Positions 7,602 to 15,155 of a DNA stretch of 64,000 nucleotides are shown in pieces (within the stretch, counting starts at the first letter, position 1; the number at the start of each line of letters is the position of its first letter). The notes under the pieces were generated by a model. That model ran no database searches and had not been told where the DNA came from. It worked only from the letters and a program-made list of their open reading frames with translations. The stretch comes from an uncultured Faecalibacterium sp. GTDB taxonomy: Bacteria > Bacillota > Clostridia > Oscillospirales > Ruminococcaceae. The position numbers were made by a program, and so were the translations under genes. Where the stretch lies: positions 1 to 64,000 of the forward strand of contig CAKTGQ010000009.1 of the NCBI GenBank assembly GCA_934561555.1. Direction: 5' to 3'.

Positions 7602-7700
7602 TAATGTTGAACTTTGTGATGGCTGCTGAAGGAGAATTGTTGGCCAGCAAGTGATTTGTTGTATTTTAAATTAACCTATCAACGTCGAATATTGTTTATC

Positions 7701-7727
7701 CTCGCACCTTTGTGTGGGGGTGCGTGA
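7701..7727. repeat. Imperfect inverted repeat next to the att site
   Basis: CTCGCACC and GGTGCGTGAG lie either side of a ten-base spacer, ending 11 bases before the tRNA fragment. Position at the element tip suggests an integrase/excisionase arm site or element-specific att sequence. This is positional inference only. Confidence 0.35.
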
Positions 7728-7738
7728 GTGCGTGGTTC

Positions 7739-7797
<59 letters not shown>

Positions 7798-7806
7798 GAA
7801 AGAGAA

Positions 7807-7837
7807 AGCACTGCACAGAAATGTGTGGTGCTTTTTT
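7807..7837 (+). terminator. Intrinsic terminator of the tRNA-Ala transcript
   Basis: AGCACTGCACA and TGTGTGGTGCT pair with two wobbles around GAAA, followed by TTTTTT. It is the native chromosomal terminator originally downstream of the tRNA gene. Confidence 0.75.
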
Positions 7838-7873
7838 GTTTTATCTGCCGTTTACCTTAACGACCCCTTTCGT

Positions 7874-7915
7874 AAAAAATGCGTTTGTCACACTCCGCAG
7901 AGTGCTCCAAACGCA
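7874..7915 (-). terminator. Leftward intrinsic terminator
   Basis: On the minus strand TGCGTTTG...CAAACGCA encloses a second hairpin, CACTC/GAGTG, and is followed by TTTTTT. It lies downstream of the aspartoacylase-like operon and backs up the terminator at 8037. Apart from these two hairpins and the one at 7807, the 7800-8119 gap shows nothing recognisable. Confidence 0.65.
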
Positions 7916-8036
7916 GAATATAAATAATCGTTCCTCTGATCATGCTCAGAGCGGTTGGATGACCTCCAGCGATGCACCGCTGTACCTGTGCTCTGCGCTG
8001 ATAGGGCGGCTCACCATGGACTGAGCCTAAAAACAA

Positions 8037-8080
8037 ATGGACTGGCAGAGCACCTACGGGCACGCAGCCAGTCCATTTTT
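8037..8080 (-). terminator. Terminator after the aspartoacylase-like pair
   Basis: ATGGACTGGC and GCCAGTCCAT form a perfect ten-pair stem, with U-rich tracts on either strand (TTTGTTTTT leftward, TTTTT rightward). It follows the leftward gene whose stop is at 8120. Confidence 0.7.
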
Positions 8081-8119
8081 ATGAGCAAAAGAAGTATCAG
8101 CAAAGTATTCAGCTACTGT

Positions 8120-9064
8120 TTACAGGCAACCTCCATGCAGCCGCCGAATCACCTTGAAGGTGACCTCGTGCTCGGTCGTCAGCGGCTTTTTGAGGGCAAA
8201 GAACACCACGCCGCTGGTAGGGCAGATAATTTCTGCTTCCACCTCTGCGGTAAACGGGTCAAGGATGACGCCCAGTTTCTGGCCGTATTCCACCTCCTGC
8301 CCCGGCTCCACAAAGCGGCGGAAAATACCGCCCGCCGGGGTGAGCACATTGGCCATCTCGGATTCCTGCACAACAGAGGAAAGGTACCCGCTGTGGCAGT
8401 TATAGCGCAGCAGACCCACTCGGCTGAGATACCGCAGCACCGCCGCCACGGCTTCCTGTGCGCTGTGCTCGTCGATTTCATCCGTCTCCTTGGTGTAGAC
8501 GCTGAAGGCGTTCGTTTCCCAGACCTGCCAGTTGTAGTTCAGGGTGGTCGTGTCGATGGGCTCCGGTTTGCGCATGACCACATAGGGCAGACCGAACAGG
8601 TTGCCCAGACTGGCCGTCTGGTAGCCGGTATTCATGATGCGCACATGGGGCACAAAATCGCCGGGCAGATAAAAGGACGCAAAATGGATGCCGTATTTAT
8701 AGCCCTGCACCGCTTCAAACAGTGCCGCCGCAATGCGCTGGGTGGTTTCGCCCTGGTCGTAACCGGGAAACATCCGGTTGATGTCTGTTTTGTCCATCGC
8801 CCAGAACCGGCTGCCCACGTTCATAGAAAAATGGTTGACGCAGGGCACCACCAGCAGCTCGTTGCCAGGGGCAATGGCACCCTGCTCTTCCAGTTTGCGC
8901 AGCTTTTTTACCAGCAGCGCGCAGACATACATCTGCTGCACCTCGTTGCCGCGCACGGCAGCCACCATGGCGCAGGCTTTTTCCCCCTCGCCGAAGCGGA
9001 AACCTTTGATCCTGAATTTCTGGCGGTAGGGCGTTTCCAACTCGTAAAGCGTTTCTTCTCTCAT
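8120..9064 (-). CDS. Aspartoacylase/succinylglutamate desuccinylase-like protein, catalytically altered
   Basis: The 314-residue protein has the M14-like fold of aspartoacylase (AstE/ASPA), whose enzymes hydrolyse N-acyl amino acids with zinc. The zinc motif H-G-D-E of the family is R38-G-N-E41 here, so the first metal histidine is lost. The DINRMFPG loop is present. The later histidine survives in GIHFAS, but the usual catalytic glutamate segment (VVEMGVG in the neighbour) reads VVMRKPEP. The C-terminal half has the barrel-sandwich-like segment GQEVEYGQKLGVILDPFTAEV. Its ATG overlaps the stop of the intact paralogue by 4 bp. It may be a regulatory or pseudoenzyme partner, or act without canonical zinc chemistry. 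Confidence 0.8.
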   Translation of the reverse strand: MREETLYELETPYRQKFRIKGFRFGEGEKACAMVAAVRGNEVQQMYVCALLVKKLRKLEEQGAIAPGNELLVVPCVNHFSMNVGSRFWAMDKTDINRMFPGYDQGETTQRIAAALFEAVQGYKYGIHFASFYLPGDFVPHVRIMNTGYQTASLGNLFGLPYVVMRKPEPIDTTTLNYNWQVWETNAFSVYTKETDEIDEHSAQEAVAAVLRYLSRVGLLRYNCHSGYLSSVVQESEMANVLTPAGGIFRRFVEPGQEVEYGQKLGVILDPFTAEVEAEIICPTSGVVFFALKKPLTTEHEVTFKVIRRLHGGCL

Positions 9065-9999
9065 TTCTGGAACCCTCCTGTCAGGATGCGGGCCAGCAGG
9101 CTGCCCGGATAGACCACGGGATATTCCCGCAGGGTAAACAGCAGGCCATCTGCCGGAGCCATCAGGGTCTGCCGCACCTCACCTGTCAGCGGGTCCGCAA
9201 TGACCGCCAGCTCCTGCCCCTTTTTCACGATGCCGTTATGCTCCACACTGGGGATGAAAACGCCCGCCTTGTCCGCATTGATAAACGCCACCTCGTCCTT
9301 GCTCACGATGGGTTTGCGGGGCGGCTTGGTCTCGCCTGCCCACATGCCCTGCGTGTGCATCAGGTTCAGAATGCCGTCCACCAGCTGCTCGCCGTAGCTC
9401 TTGGTCAGACGCATTCCCACCCCCATTTCCACCACAAGGCAGCGGGTGCCGATGACGTTCAGGCTGTGCGCCAGCGTGCTTTCCAGCACCGTTGCCGCCG
9501 CATGGACCCAGACAAAATCCACGTTGAGCTGCTCTGCCAGCGGCACCAGCGCCGGGGCGGTCTCCTCCGAGATGCGCACCTGCGGCAGCTCCCGCAGATA
9601 GATGTTGGAGGCGTGAATATCGATAGCGATATCCGCCCCGCGCAGATTCTCCACCACCGCATGGGCGTAATATTCTGCCATGGGGCCGTCGGTATCGCCG
9701 GGGAAAATGCGGTTCATATCCAGATCAAACAGCGGGATGCCCCGTTGAATGGTGTTGATGCCCAGCGGGTTGACTGCCGGGTAGATATCCACCGTGCCCG
9801 TCAGCAGTTCCGGGTGCTCCTGAATGCGGCGGTTGAGCAGATAGACCACATATTGCCCCTCCAGCTCATCGCCGTGCACACCGGTGACAACGCAGATGCG
9901 TTTTCCGCTGTCGTTGCCGGGCAGCGGGGTGAGCCGGTTCTTTTTCAGCTCCAGCTTTTCGTGTACTGCAAGCGAAAGGCTTGCGACGGTTTCTTCCAT
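9061..9999 (-). CDS. Aspartoacylase/succinylglutamate desuccinylase family metallohydrolase
   Basis: The 312-residue M14-type carboxypeptidase-like enzyme has all expected residues: H42-G-D-E45 for zinc, DMNRIFPG for substrate binding, DIHAS for the third zinc ligand and VVEMGVG for the catalytic glutamate. The C-terminal domain (VKKGQELAVIADPLTGEV) is the beta-barrel found in this subfamily. It should cleave an acyl or amide group from an amino-acid-like substrate; the substrate is not known. The start has a TAGGAGTG site. It lies downstream of the transglutaminase gene, separated by a terminator, and upstream of its degenerate paralogue. No signal peptide, so cytoplasmic. Confidence 0.85.
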   Translation of the reverse strand: MEETVASLSLAVHEKLELKKNRLTPLPGNDSGKRICVVTGVHGDELEGQYVVYLLNRRIQEHPELLTGTVDIYPAVNPLGINTIQRGIPLFDLDMNRIFPGDTDGPMAEYYAHAVVENLRGADIAIDIHASNIYLRELPQVRISEETAPALVPLAEQLNVDFVWVHAAATVLESTLAHSLNVIGTRCLVVEMGVGMRLTKSYGEQLVDGILNLMHTQGMWAGETKPPRKPIVSKDEVAFINADKAGVFIPSVEHNGIVKKGQELAVIADPLTGEVRQTLMAPADGLLFTLREYPVVYPGSLLARILTGGFQK

Positions 10000-10023
10000 G
10001 GTTCTTACACACTCCTATCCGAA

Positions 10024-10060
10024 AATAAAAAGGGCTTCTGCCGGTTTTGTGCAGAAGCCC
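10024..10060 (-). terminator. Intrinsic terminator between transglutaminase and desuccinylase genes
   Basis: GGGCTTCTG and CAGAAGCCC pair around an eleven-base loop, followed on the minus strand by TTTTTATTTT. It would end or reduce transcription into the desuccinylase pair. Confidence 0.8.
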
Positions 10061-10086
10061 GGCGTCATTGCCTCGTCTTGTATCGC

Positions 10087-10863
10087 TCAGCCCTTGCGGA
10101 CGTCCAGCCGCATCTCGGTGTGCAGGGTTTGCTCTGCCGCCCCGCGGAAAATGCCCCGCTCTGCGTGGCAGTCGGCAGCGTCCCTGCCTACGGCGAACCG
10201 CAGATGCTCCTCCCCTGCCTCGCAGGCAAAGGTGGGGTCGTAGCCGTGCCAGCCGTCCGGCAGGGCAATCTCCACCCACGCATGGGTTGCACCCTCGCCG
10301 GGTACAAGCCCCATGCAGTAGCGCGCCGCAAACCCGGAGCGCCGCGCCAGTGCCAGCAGGATGTGCGCATAGTCCTGACAGACCCCGCTGCCCAGCGCAA
10401 ACGCCTGCCCGGCGGTCGTGGAGATGCCCGTAAGCCCCGGCACATAGTGCAGTGCACCGGCGGCTGCTTTGTTCAGCAGCGCCGCCTGCTCCTGCGGGGG
10501 CTTGCCGTCCAGCGGCAGGCTCTGCCACAGCGTTTCCAGCTCTGCGGTCATGGCGGTAAGCGGGGTAAACTGCTTCAGCACCGGGTTCACCGGTTCTGCC
10601 TGTGCGCGGCCGTCCACCCGCACGATGCCGTGGGAATCGTAGCAAAAGACCGTGTGCGGTTCCCGGCAGCTGCCGCATACCAGCCAGCCGCCAAAGCCGT
10701 CCCGGTGCAGGCCATACTCTGCCGCCGGTTCTATGCGGACGGTATAGCTTTGCAGCGTTTGTGCGTCATCCTCCACCGGCAGGCAGTGCAGCGCAAAGGT
10801 GTGCCCGCTGACCGGCGCCGAAAACTCCACCCCGGTGTGAAAATGAAATTCCAGTTCTGTCAT
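10087..10863 (-). CDS. Transglutaminase-like cysteine peptidase-fold protein
   Basis: This 258-residue protein has an N-terminal beta-rich domain (about 1-110, bacterial transglutaminase-associated N-terminal region). A transglutaminase core follows, with cysteine in GSGVCQDYAH, histidine in ATHAWVE and aspartate in WHGYDPTFA, the complete catalytic triad. Proteins of this type commonly travel with alpha-E and circularly permuted ATP-grasp proteins, as here, in clusters predicted to make and process amide-linked peptide products. No signal peptide is seen. The start has a GAGGAAC site. The substrate is unknown. Confidence 0.88.
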   Translation of the reverse strand: MTELEFHFHTGVEFSAPVSGHTFALHCLPVEDDAQTLQSYTVRIEPAAEYGLHRDGFGGWLVCGSCREPHTVFCYDSHGIVRVDGRAQAEPVNPVLKQFTPLTAMTAELETLWQSLPLDGKPPQEQAALLNKAAAGALHYVPGLTGISTTAGQAFALGSGVCQDYAHILLALARRSGFAARYCMGLVPGEGATHAWVEIALPDGWHGYDPTFACEAGEEHLRFAVGRDAADCHAERGIFRGAAEQTLHTEMRLDVRKG

Positions 10864-10905
10864 TGCTCGTTCCTCTGTGCTTCCAGTCCTGCGTTTTTTC
10901 CGCCG

Positions 10906-11586
10906 TTACAGGTCGAGAAACAAGCTTTCCACCGCCGCGACCAGCTCCGGTGCCGAAGCATCCGGCTTGGAGGAATCCAGCAGCGCATCCACCAGAAAAT
11001 CCAGCCGCTCCTTGTTCGGCGTAAGCTGGGTCTTGTACAGGCGGTTGAACAGCCGCTCAAACTCCTTGCGGGTGCGCTCCGGCTCATCCCCCAAGCGCAG
11101 ATACAGGTCTACCCGCTCCACGCTGGTGCCCAGTTTGATCATGCTGCGGGTCTCTTCGTCAAAAACAGTCTCCTCGCACGCACCGCGGAAGGCCCGGATA
11201 TCGTCCAGCACCCACTGGAGCGCGATGGCAGGCGTATCGCACTGCGCCGCCTTTTCCATGGCATTCATGGCCAACTGGATGTAGGAAAGGGTGTCCGTGG
11301 TCAGGGTATCCCGCAGCACCACGGCGTTGTCATAAGCGTAGACCAGACTGGACGCCAGCGAGTTCGGGTTGTTCCGGTCAAAGAAATACCGCTTGCAGAA
11401 ATCCACCGTATTCGCATAGCCGCCGGGGATGCCCAGCCGGAAGCAGTAGTCCGCATAGTCGCCTTCCCTGCCGTCCACCCCGGCATCGTAAATGGGTTTT
11501 GCCTTTTTTAAGCCTGTATATACACGCTCTGTGTAGCGTCCCAGCCAGTACAGGCGGCTGGCTTTGTTCAGCGAGATAATACCCAT
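10906..11586 (-). CDS. Alpha-E domain protein (DUF403)
   Basis: The 226-residue all-helical protein begins MGIISLNKASRLYWLGRYTERV, the signature start of alpha-E proteins. Typical features continue through YDNAVVLRDTLTTDTLSYIQLAMNAME and YLRLGDEPERTRKEFERLFNRLYK. In related genomes alpha-E is fused to or sits beside circularly permuted ATP-grasp and transglutaminase proteins and is thought to act with them in peptide bond formation or modification. Its start overlaps the ATP-grasp stop by 19 bp. Full-length for a single alpha-E unit (families range up to about 310 residues, so slightly short). Confidence 0.88.
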   Translation of the reverse strand: MGIISLNKASRLYWLGRYTERVYTGLKKAKPIYDAGVDGREGDYADYCFRLGIPGGYANTVDFCKRYFFDRNNPNSLASSLVYAYDNAVVLRDTLTTDTLSYIQLAMNAMEKAAQCDTPAIALQWVLDDIRAFRGACEETVFDEETRSMIKLGTSVERVDLYLRLGDEPERTRKEFERLFNRLYKTQLTPNKERLDFLVDALLDSSKPDASAPELVAAVESLFLDL

Positions 11587-12881
11587 GTGTCCTTAAAACC
11601 TCCTCCTTGCGAGCTGTTGACCACGAAGCTGTCCGGGTTGCGGGAAAAACGGGTCAGCCCGCTTGCCCAGACCTTTGTATCGTCGCCGCTGCTCAGCACA
11701 AACGCCCGCAGGTCTGCCTTGCGGGGCACCTTTTCGCCGCCGTCCATGATGGGCAGGTCAAGGAAATCAATGACCTCCTGCGCAATGAACCGGCGCGGCT
11801 CGTTGCGGATGGTCGTGCGGAACTCCTCCAGCTGCTGCTTGGTCAGATCGCTGCCAAATACCACGCCGTAGCCGCCTGCCTCGGCAACATCCTTGACCAC
11901 CAGCGTTTCCAGATGGTCCAGCACATATTTTCGATCTTCTTCATAGAACGGCAGGTAGGTGGGTGCGTTGTGCAGAATGGGCTCCTCGCCCAGATAGTAC
12001 TTGATCATTTTGGGCACGAAGTAGTAAATACCCTTGTCGTCTGCCACACCGTTGCCGGGCGCGTTCAGCAGCGCCACATTGTCGGCGCGGTAGGCATCCA
12101 TAACACCGGGAATGCCGATCAAGCTCTCCGGTTTAAAGGTCAGCGGGTCAAGATATTCATCGCTGATGCGGCGATAAATAGCACCCACCCGCTCGTCGCC
12201 GTGGACGGTCTTGAGATAGACCTTGTTGTTTTCCACATACAGGTCGCCGCATTCTGCCAGCACGGCACCGGTCTTTTCCGCCAGATAGCTGTGCTCGAAA
12301 TAAGCGGCGTTGTAGCGCCCCGGGGTAAACACCACATTGATGCCGCCGGTGTTGACCGCATCCATGGTCTGCCGCAGCAGCTGCGCATAGTTGCGGTTAT
12401 CCACGATGGCATTGCCGCTGAAGGTCTCCGGGCTGCACCGGCGGCACAGCTCCCGCGCAATGAGCGGATAGGACGCGCCGCTGGGGATGCGGAGGTTATC
12501 CTCCAGAATGAACCAGCTGCCGTCCTTTGCCTGCACAAGGTCAATGCCGGAGATGTGGCTGTAAACACCCTTGGGCGGTACAAAGCCTTCGCACTGTGGC
12601 AGATAGCCGCTGCCCGCAAACACAAAATCATCCGGCACAATGCCGTCCCGGATGATCTTTTTATCGCCGTAGACGTCCTTTAAAAACAAGTTCAGTGCGT
12701 TGACCCGCTGTACAAGCCCCTTGTCCAGCGTCTGGAATTCCTGCGCCGTGATGACGCGGGGCAGCGGGTCGAACGGAAACAGCCGCTCCTGAAATGTGCC
12801 GTTTTTGTACAGGCCGAATTTGACCCCGTACCGTGCCAATTGGTCGTTGATGGTCTGTTGATTCTGCACTAACTGATCCAT
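11568..12881 (-). CDS. Circularly permuted ATP-grasp type 2 protein
   Basis: The 437-residue protein begins with a DUF404/DUF407-type region. Diagnostic segments are VNALNLFLKDVYGDKKII, IDLVQAKDGSWFILEDNLRIPSG with the metal-binding E-D-N, the ATP-binding NVVFTPGRYNAAYFEHSYLA, and VANDKG/ARDVAEAGGYGVVFGSDL near the end. Such enzymes are predicted amidoligases. It is the first gene of the cluster ATP-grasp, alpha-E, transglutaminase. The start codon has only a weak purine-rich site (GGGAGATC). No substrate can be read from the sequence. Confidence 0.88.
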   Translation of the reverse strand: MDQLVQNQQTINDQLARYGVKFGLYKNGTFQERLFPFDPLPRVITAQEFQTLDKGLVQRVNALNLFLKDVYGDKKIIRDGIVPDDFVFAGSGYLPQCEGFVPPKGVYSHISGIDLVQAKDGSWFILEDNLRIPSGASYPLIARELCRRCSPETFSGNAIVDNRNYAQLLRQTMDAVNTGGINVVFTPGRYNAAYFEHSYLAEKTGAVLAECGDLYVENNKVYLKTVHGDERVGAIYRRISDEYLDPLTFKPESLIGIPGVMDAYRADNVALLNAPGNGVADDKGIYYFVPKMIKYYLGEEPILHNAPTYLPFYEEDRKYVLDHLETLVVKDVAEAGGYGVVFGSDLTKQQLEEFRTTIRNEPRRFIAQEVIDFLDLPIMDGGEKVPRKADLRAFVLSSGDDTKVWASGLTRFSRNPDSFVVNSSQGGGFKDTWVLSR

Positions 12882-12964
12882 AGATCTCCCCTCTTTTTTC
12901 TGGTTTTTCTGCTTTTCCGGTATCGCCGGACTTTCCCTTACCGGCCTCTCCTACTCGGAAATGC

Positions 12965-13015
12965 AAAAAGCACAAGGCGGCGTGATCCCCTTTATGGGCC
13001 ACGCCGCCTTGTGCT
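12965..13015 (-). terminator. Strong 16-pair hairpin with leftward U-run ahead of the ATP-grasp gene
   Basis: AGCACAAGGCGGCGTG and CACGCCGCCTTGTGCT are perfect complements around a 15-base loop, and TTTTTGC follows on the minus strand. It lies in the divergent gap, where no leftward gene ends upstream, so it would act on the leader of the ATP-grasp operon. An attenuator or insulator is more likely than an end-of-gene terminator. No riboswitch class was recognised. Confidence 0.6.
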
Positions 13016-13146
13016 GGTTTTATTATAAAAACATCAATTCCACTTGTCAACGCTTTCCGGCAGAAAAACGGAAATTCCTGCAAAGTTCGGGCAGAGCAGT
13101 CAATCCAGCCCCCTTTATATCCCGCACTTTTTGTGGAAATTGGCTC

Positions 13147-13175
13147 TTGTAGAAACCGACAGAAAACGATAAAAT
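13147..13175 (+). promoter_or_regulatory. Promoter of the acetolactate synthase gene
   Basis: TTGTAG (13147-13152) and TAAAAT (13170-13175) are separated by 17 bases. Transcription would start about 13182, almost at the base of the next hairpin. Confidence 0.55.
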
Positions 13176-13184
13176 GGTGCTGAC

Positions 13185-13230
13185 AAAGGCAGTGTGGCCC
13201 CAAACGGGCTGCACCGCCTTTTTGTTTTTT
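13185..13230 (+). terminator. Terminator-like hairpin at the start of the alsS leader
   Basis: AAAGGC...GCCTTT with inner pairing between GGCCC and GGGCT forms a hairpin, followed by TTTTGTTTTTT. It lies only a few bases after the predicted transcription start and about 25 bases before the coding start, so it would stop most transcripts unless relieved. Attenuation is inferred. Confidence 0.6.
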
Positions 13231-13254
13231 ATGAATGATAGGAGTATTTGCAAG

Positions 13255-14913
13255 ATGCAGGAAAAAACTAAAACCACCGCACAGGTGCTGGTGGACTGTC
13301 TGGAAGCAGAAGGTGTGGACGTGATGTTCGGCATTCCCGGCGAGGAAACGCTGGACCTGATGTTTGCCATCCGGGACAGCCATATCCGCTTTATCCCGGT
13401 GCGCCACGAGCAGGGCGCTGCCTTTATGGCCGATGTCTACGGCCGTCTGACCGGCCGGGCAGGCGTGTGCCTTTCCACCCTTGGCCCCGGCGCCACCAAC
13501 CTTGTGACCGGCGTAGCCGATGCCTATCTGGATGGTGCACCGCTGGTTGCTATCACCGGGCAGGTGGGCACCGACCGGATGCAGCTGACCAGCCACCAGT
13601 ACCTGGACCTGACCGCCATGTTCGAGCCCATTACCAAGCGCTCCAAGCAGATCATCCGCCCGGACACGGTAGGCGAGATCGTGCGGCTGGCCTTCAAGCA
13701 CGCCGAAAAGGGCAAGCCCGGTGCCACCCACATTGATTTACCCCAGAACATTGCCAAAATGCCTGCCGATGCTGTGCCGCTCAAGCGCCAGCAGCTGCAC
13801 GAGCTCTACGCCGACCCCACCCACATTGCTGCCGCCGGGCAGCTCATCAGCGAGGCAAAGAGCCCGGTCATTCTGGCCGGTGCCGGGGCGGTGCGCGGCC
13901 ATGCCGCCGCTGCCGTTACCGAGCTGGCCGACCGGCTGCACATTCCGGTGGTGAACACCATGATGGCCAAGGGCATCATCCCCATGGACGATAAATACAG
14001 CCTGTGGACCATCGGCATCCCCCAGAAGGACTATGTGAATCAGCTGTTCGACCGGGCTGATCTTATCATCGCCATTGGTTACGACATCGTGGAGTGCGCC
14101 CCCGCCAAGTGGGGCGCACGGCCGGATATGACCATCCTGCACATCGACACCGCCCCCGCAGACGTGAACAAGCGGTATCAGCCCGCCGTAGAGGTGGTGG
14201 GCGATATCTCCGAGAGCCTTTACGAGATCCTGCGCTGTGCCCGCCGGGACAGCGAGCCGGAATTTGCGCTCAAGCTGCGCGAGACCATGGTAGCCGAGCA
14301 CGCAGCCATGGCCGCAGACGACAGCTGCCCCATGAAGCCCGCCCGCATCCTTGCGGATGTGCGCAAGGCGATGGGCCGGGACGATATCCTTGTCAGCGAT
14401 GTGGGCGCGCACAAAATGTGGATCGCACGCCACTACGACTGCTATTCCCCCAACACCTGCCTGATCTCCAACGGTTTTGCCAGCATGGGCTTTTCCATCC
14501 CCGGTGCCTTTGCGGCAAAACTGCTGAACCCGGATAAAAAGGTACTGGCGGTGTGCGGCGACGGCGGTTTTATGATGAACAGTCAGGAGCTGGAGACTGC
14601 CGTGCGCGAGAAGGTGCCCTTTGTCACCCTGATCTGGGAGGACGCCAGCTACGGCCTGATCAAGTGGAAGGAGCAGGAGCAGTTTAACGGCGAGCACTGC
14701 TATGTAGACTTTACGAACCCGGATTTCAAGCTGCTGGCCGAGGCCATGCACTGCAAGGGCTACCGTGTGGAAAAGGCCGCCGACCTGATCCCCACACTGG
14801 AAGAAGCCTTCCGGCAGACGATGCCCAGCGTGATCGTAGTGCCTGTGGATTACAGCGAAAACATGAAGCTTTCCGCCCACCTGAAGGAGGTATATCAGCA
14901 GAGCGGGGAATAA
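13255..14913 (+). CDS. alsS: Acetolactate synthase, AlsS (catabolic) type
   Basis: The 552-residue thiamine-diphosphate enzyme condenses two pyruvates to 2-acetolactate. The start at 13255 (MQEKTKTTAQVLVDCLEAEG) has ATAGGAGT upstream; an in-frame ATG further upstream lies before the terminator hairpin and is rejected. Motifs are the ThDP glutamate in RHEQGAAFMADVYGR, the central domain PVILAGAGAV, and the metal-binding CGDGGFMMNSQELETA. LIWEDASYGLIKWKEQEQF is the pattern of AlsS rather than biosynthetic IlvB. No small subunit gene is adjacent, which also fits the catabolic type leading to acetoin or diacetyl. No alsD is nearby, so branched-chain supply remains possible. Confidence 0.88.
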   Translation: MQEKTKTTAQVLVDCLEAEGVDVMFGIPGEETLDLMFAIRDSHIRFIPVRHEQGAAFMADVYGRLTGRAGVCLSTLGPGATNLVTGVADAYLDGAPLVAITGQVGTDRMQLTSHQYLDLTAMFEPITKRSKQIIRPDTVGEIVRLAFKHAEKGKPGATHIDLPQNIAKMPADAVPLKRQQLHELYADPTHIAAAGQLISEAKSPVILAGAGAVRGHAAAAVTELADRLHIPVVNTMMAKGIIPMDDKYSLWTIGIPQKDYVNQLFDRADLIIAIGYDIVECAPAKWGARPDMTILHIDTAPADVNKRYQPAVEVVGDISESLYEILRCARRDSEPEFALKLRETMVAEHAAMAADDSCPMKPARILADVRKAMGRDDILVSDVGAHKMWIARHYDCYSPNTCLISNGFASMGFSIPGAFAAKLLNPDKKVLAVCGDGGFMMNSQELETAVREKVPFVTLIWEDASYGLIKWKEQEQFNGEHCYVDFTNPDFKLLAEAMHCKGYRVEKAADLIPTLEEAFRQTMPSVIVVPVDYSENMKLSAHLKEVYQQSGE

Positions 14914-14963
14914 AAGCAGCGGTAACGGGCAAAAGCAAAACGCAAAAAAGAGTATCATATCGC

Positions 14964-15003
14964 AAAGCTGAGCAGCTGTGAAAAACAGGTGCTCAGCTTT
15001 TTG
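14964..15003 (+). terminator. Terminator of alsS
   Basis: AAAGCTGAGC and GCTCAGCTTT flank an inner CTGT/ACAG pairing; TTTTTG follows. It ends the acetolactate synthase transcript. Confidence 0.85.
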
Positions 15004-15069
15004 TATTTTCGGTTCTGATAAAGCCGCTCCTATTCAAAAAAGGTGCAGCAGCCCCTTTTTGTTATCCGC

Positions 15070-15098
15070 TTGCCATACCAAACAGCTTATGATAAGAT
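15070..15098 (+). promoter_or_regulatory. Promoter of the acyltransferase gene
   Basis: TTGCCA (15070-15075) and TAAGAT (15093-15098) are 17 bases apart, about 58 bases ahead of the coding start at 15156. Confidence 0.6.
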
Positions 15099-15155
15099 AG
15101 ACTTGTACTCGCTTTTTAAAAGTCCGCAGAATGCCGAAACGTCAGGAGGCCTTGA

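Noticed and set aside
9238..11511. 757-residue rightward open frame
   Set aside because: It is antisense to the desuccinylase, transglutaminase and alpha-E genes, and arises from their high GC third positions.
13185..13230. T-box leader ahead of alsS
   Set aside because: The conserved AGGGTGG(N)ACCGCG element is absent, and the leader is far too short for a specifier loop.
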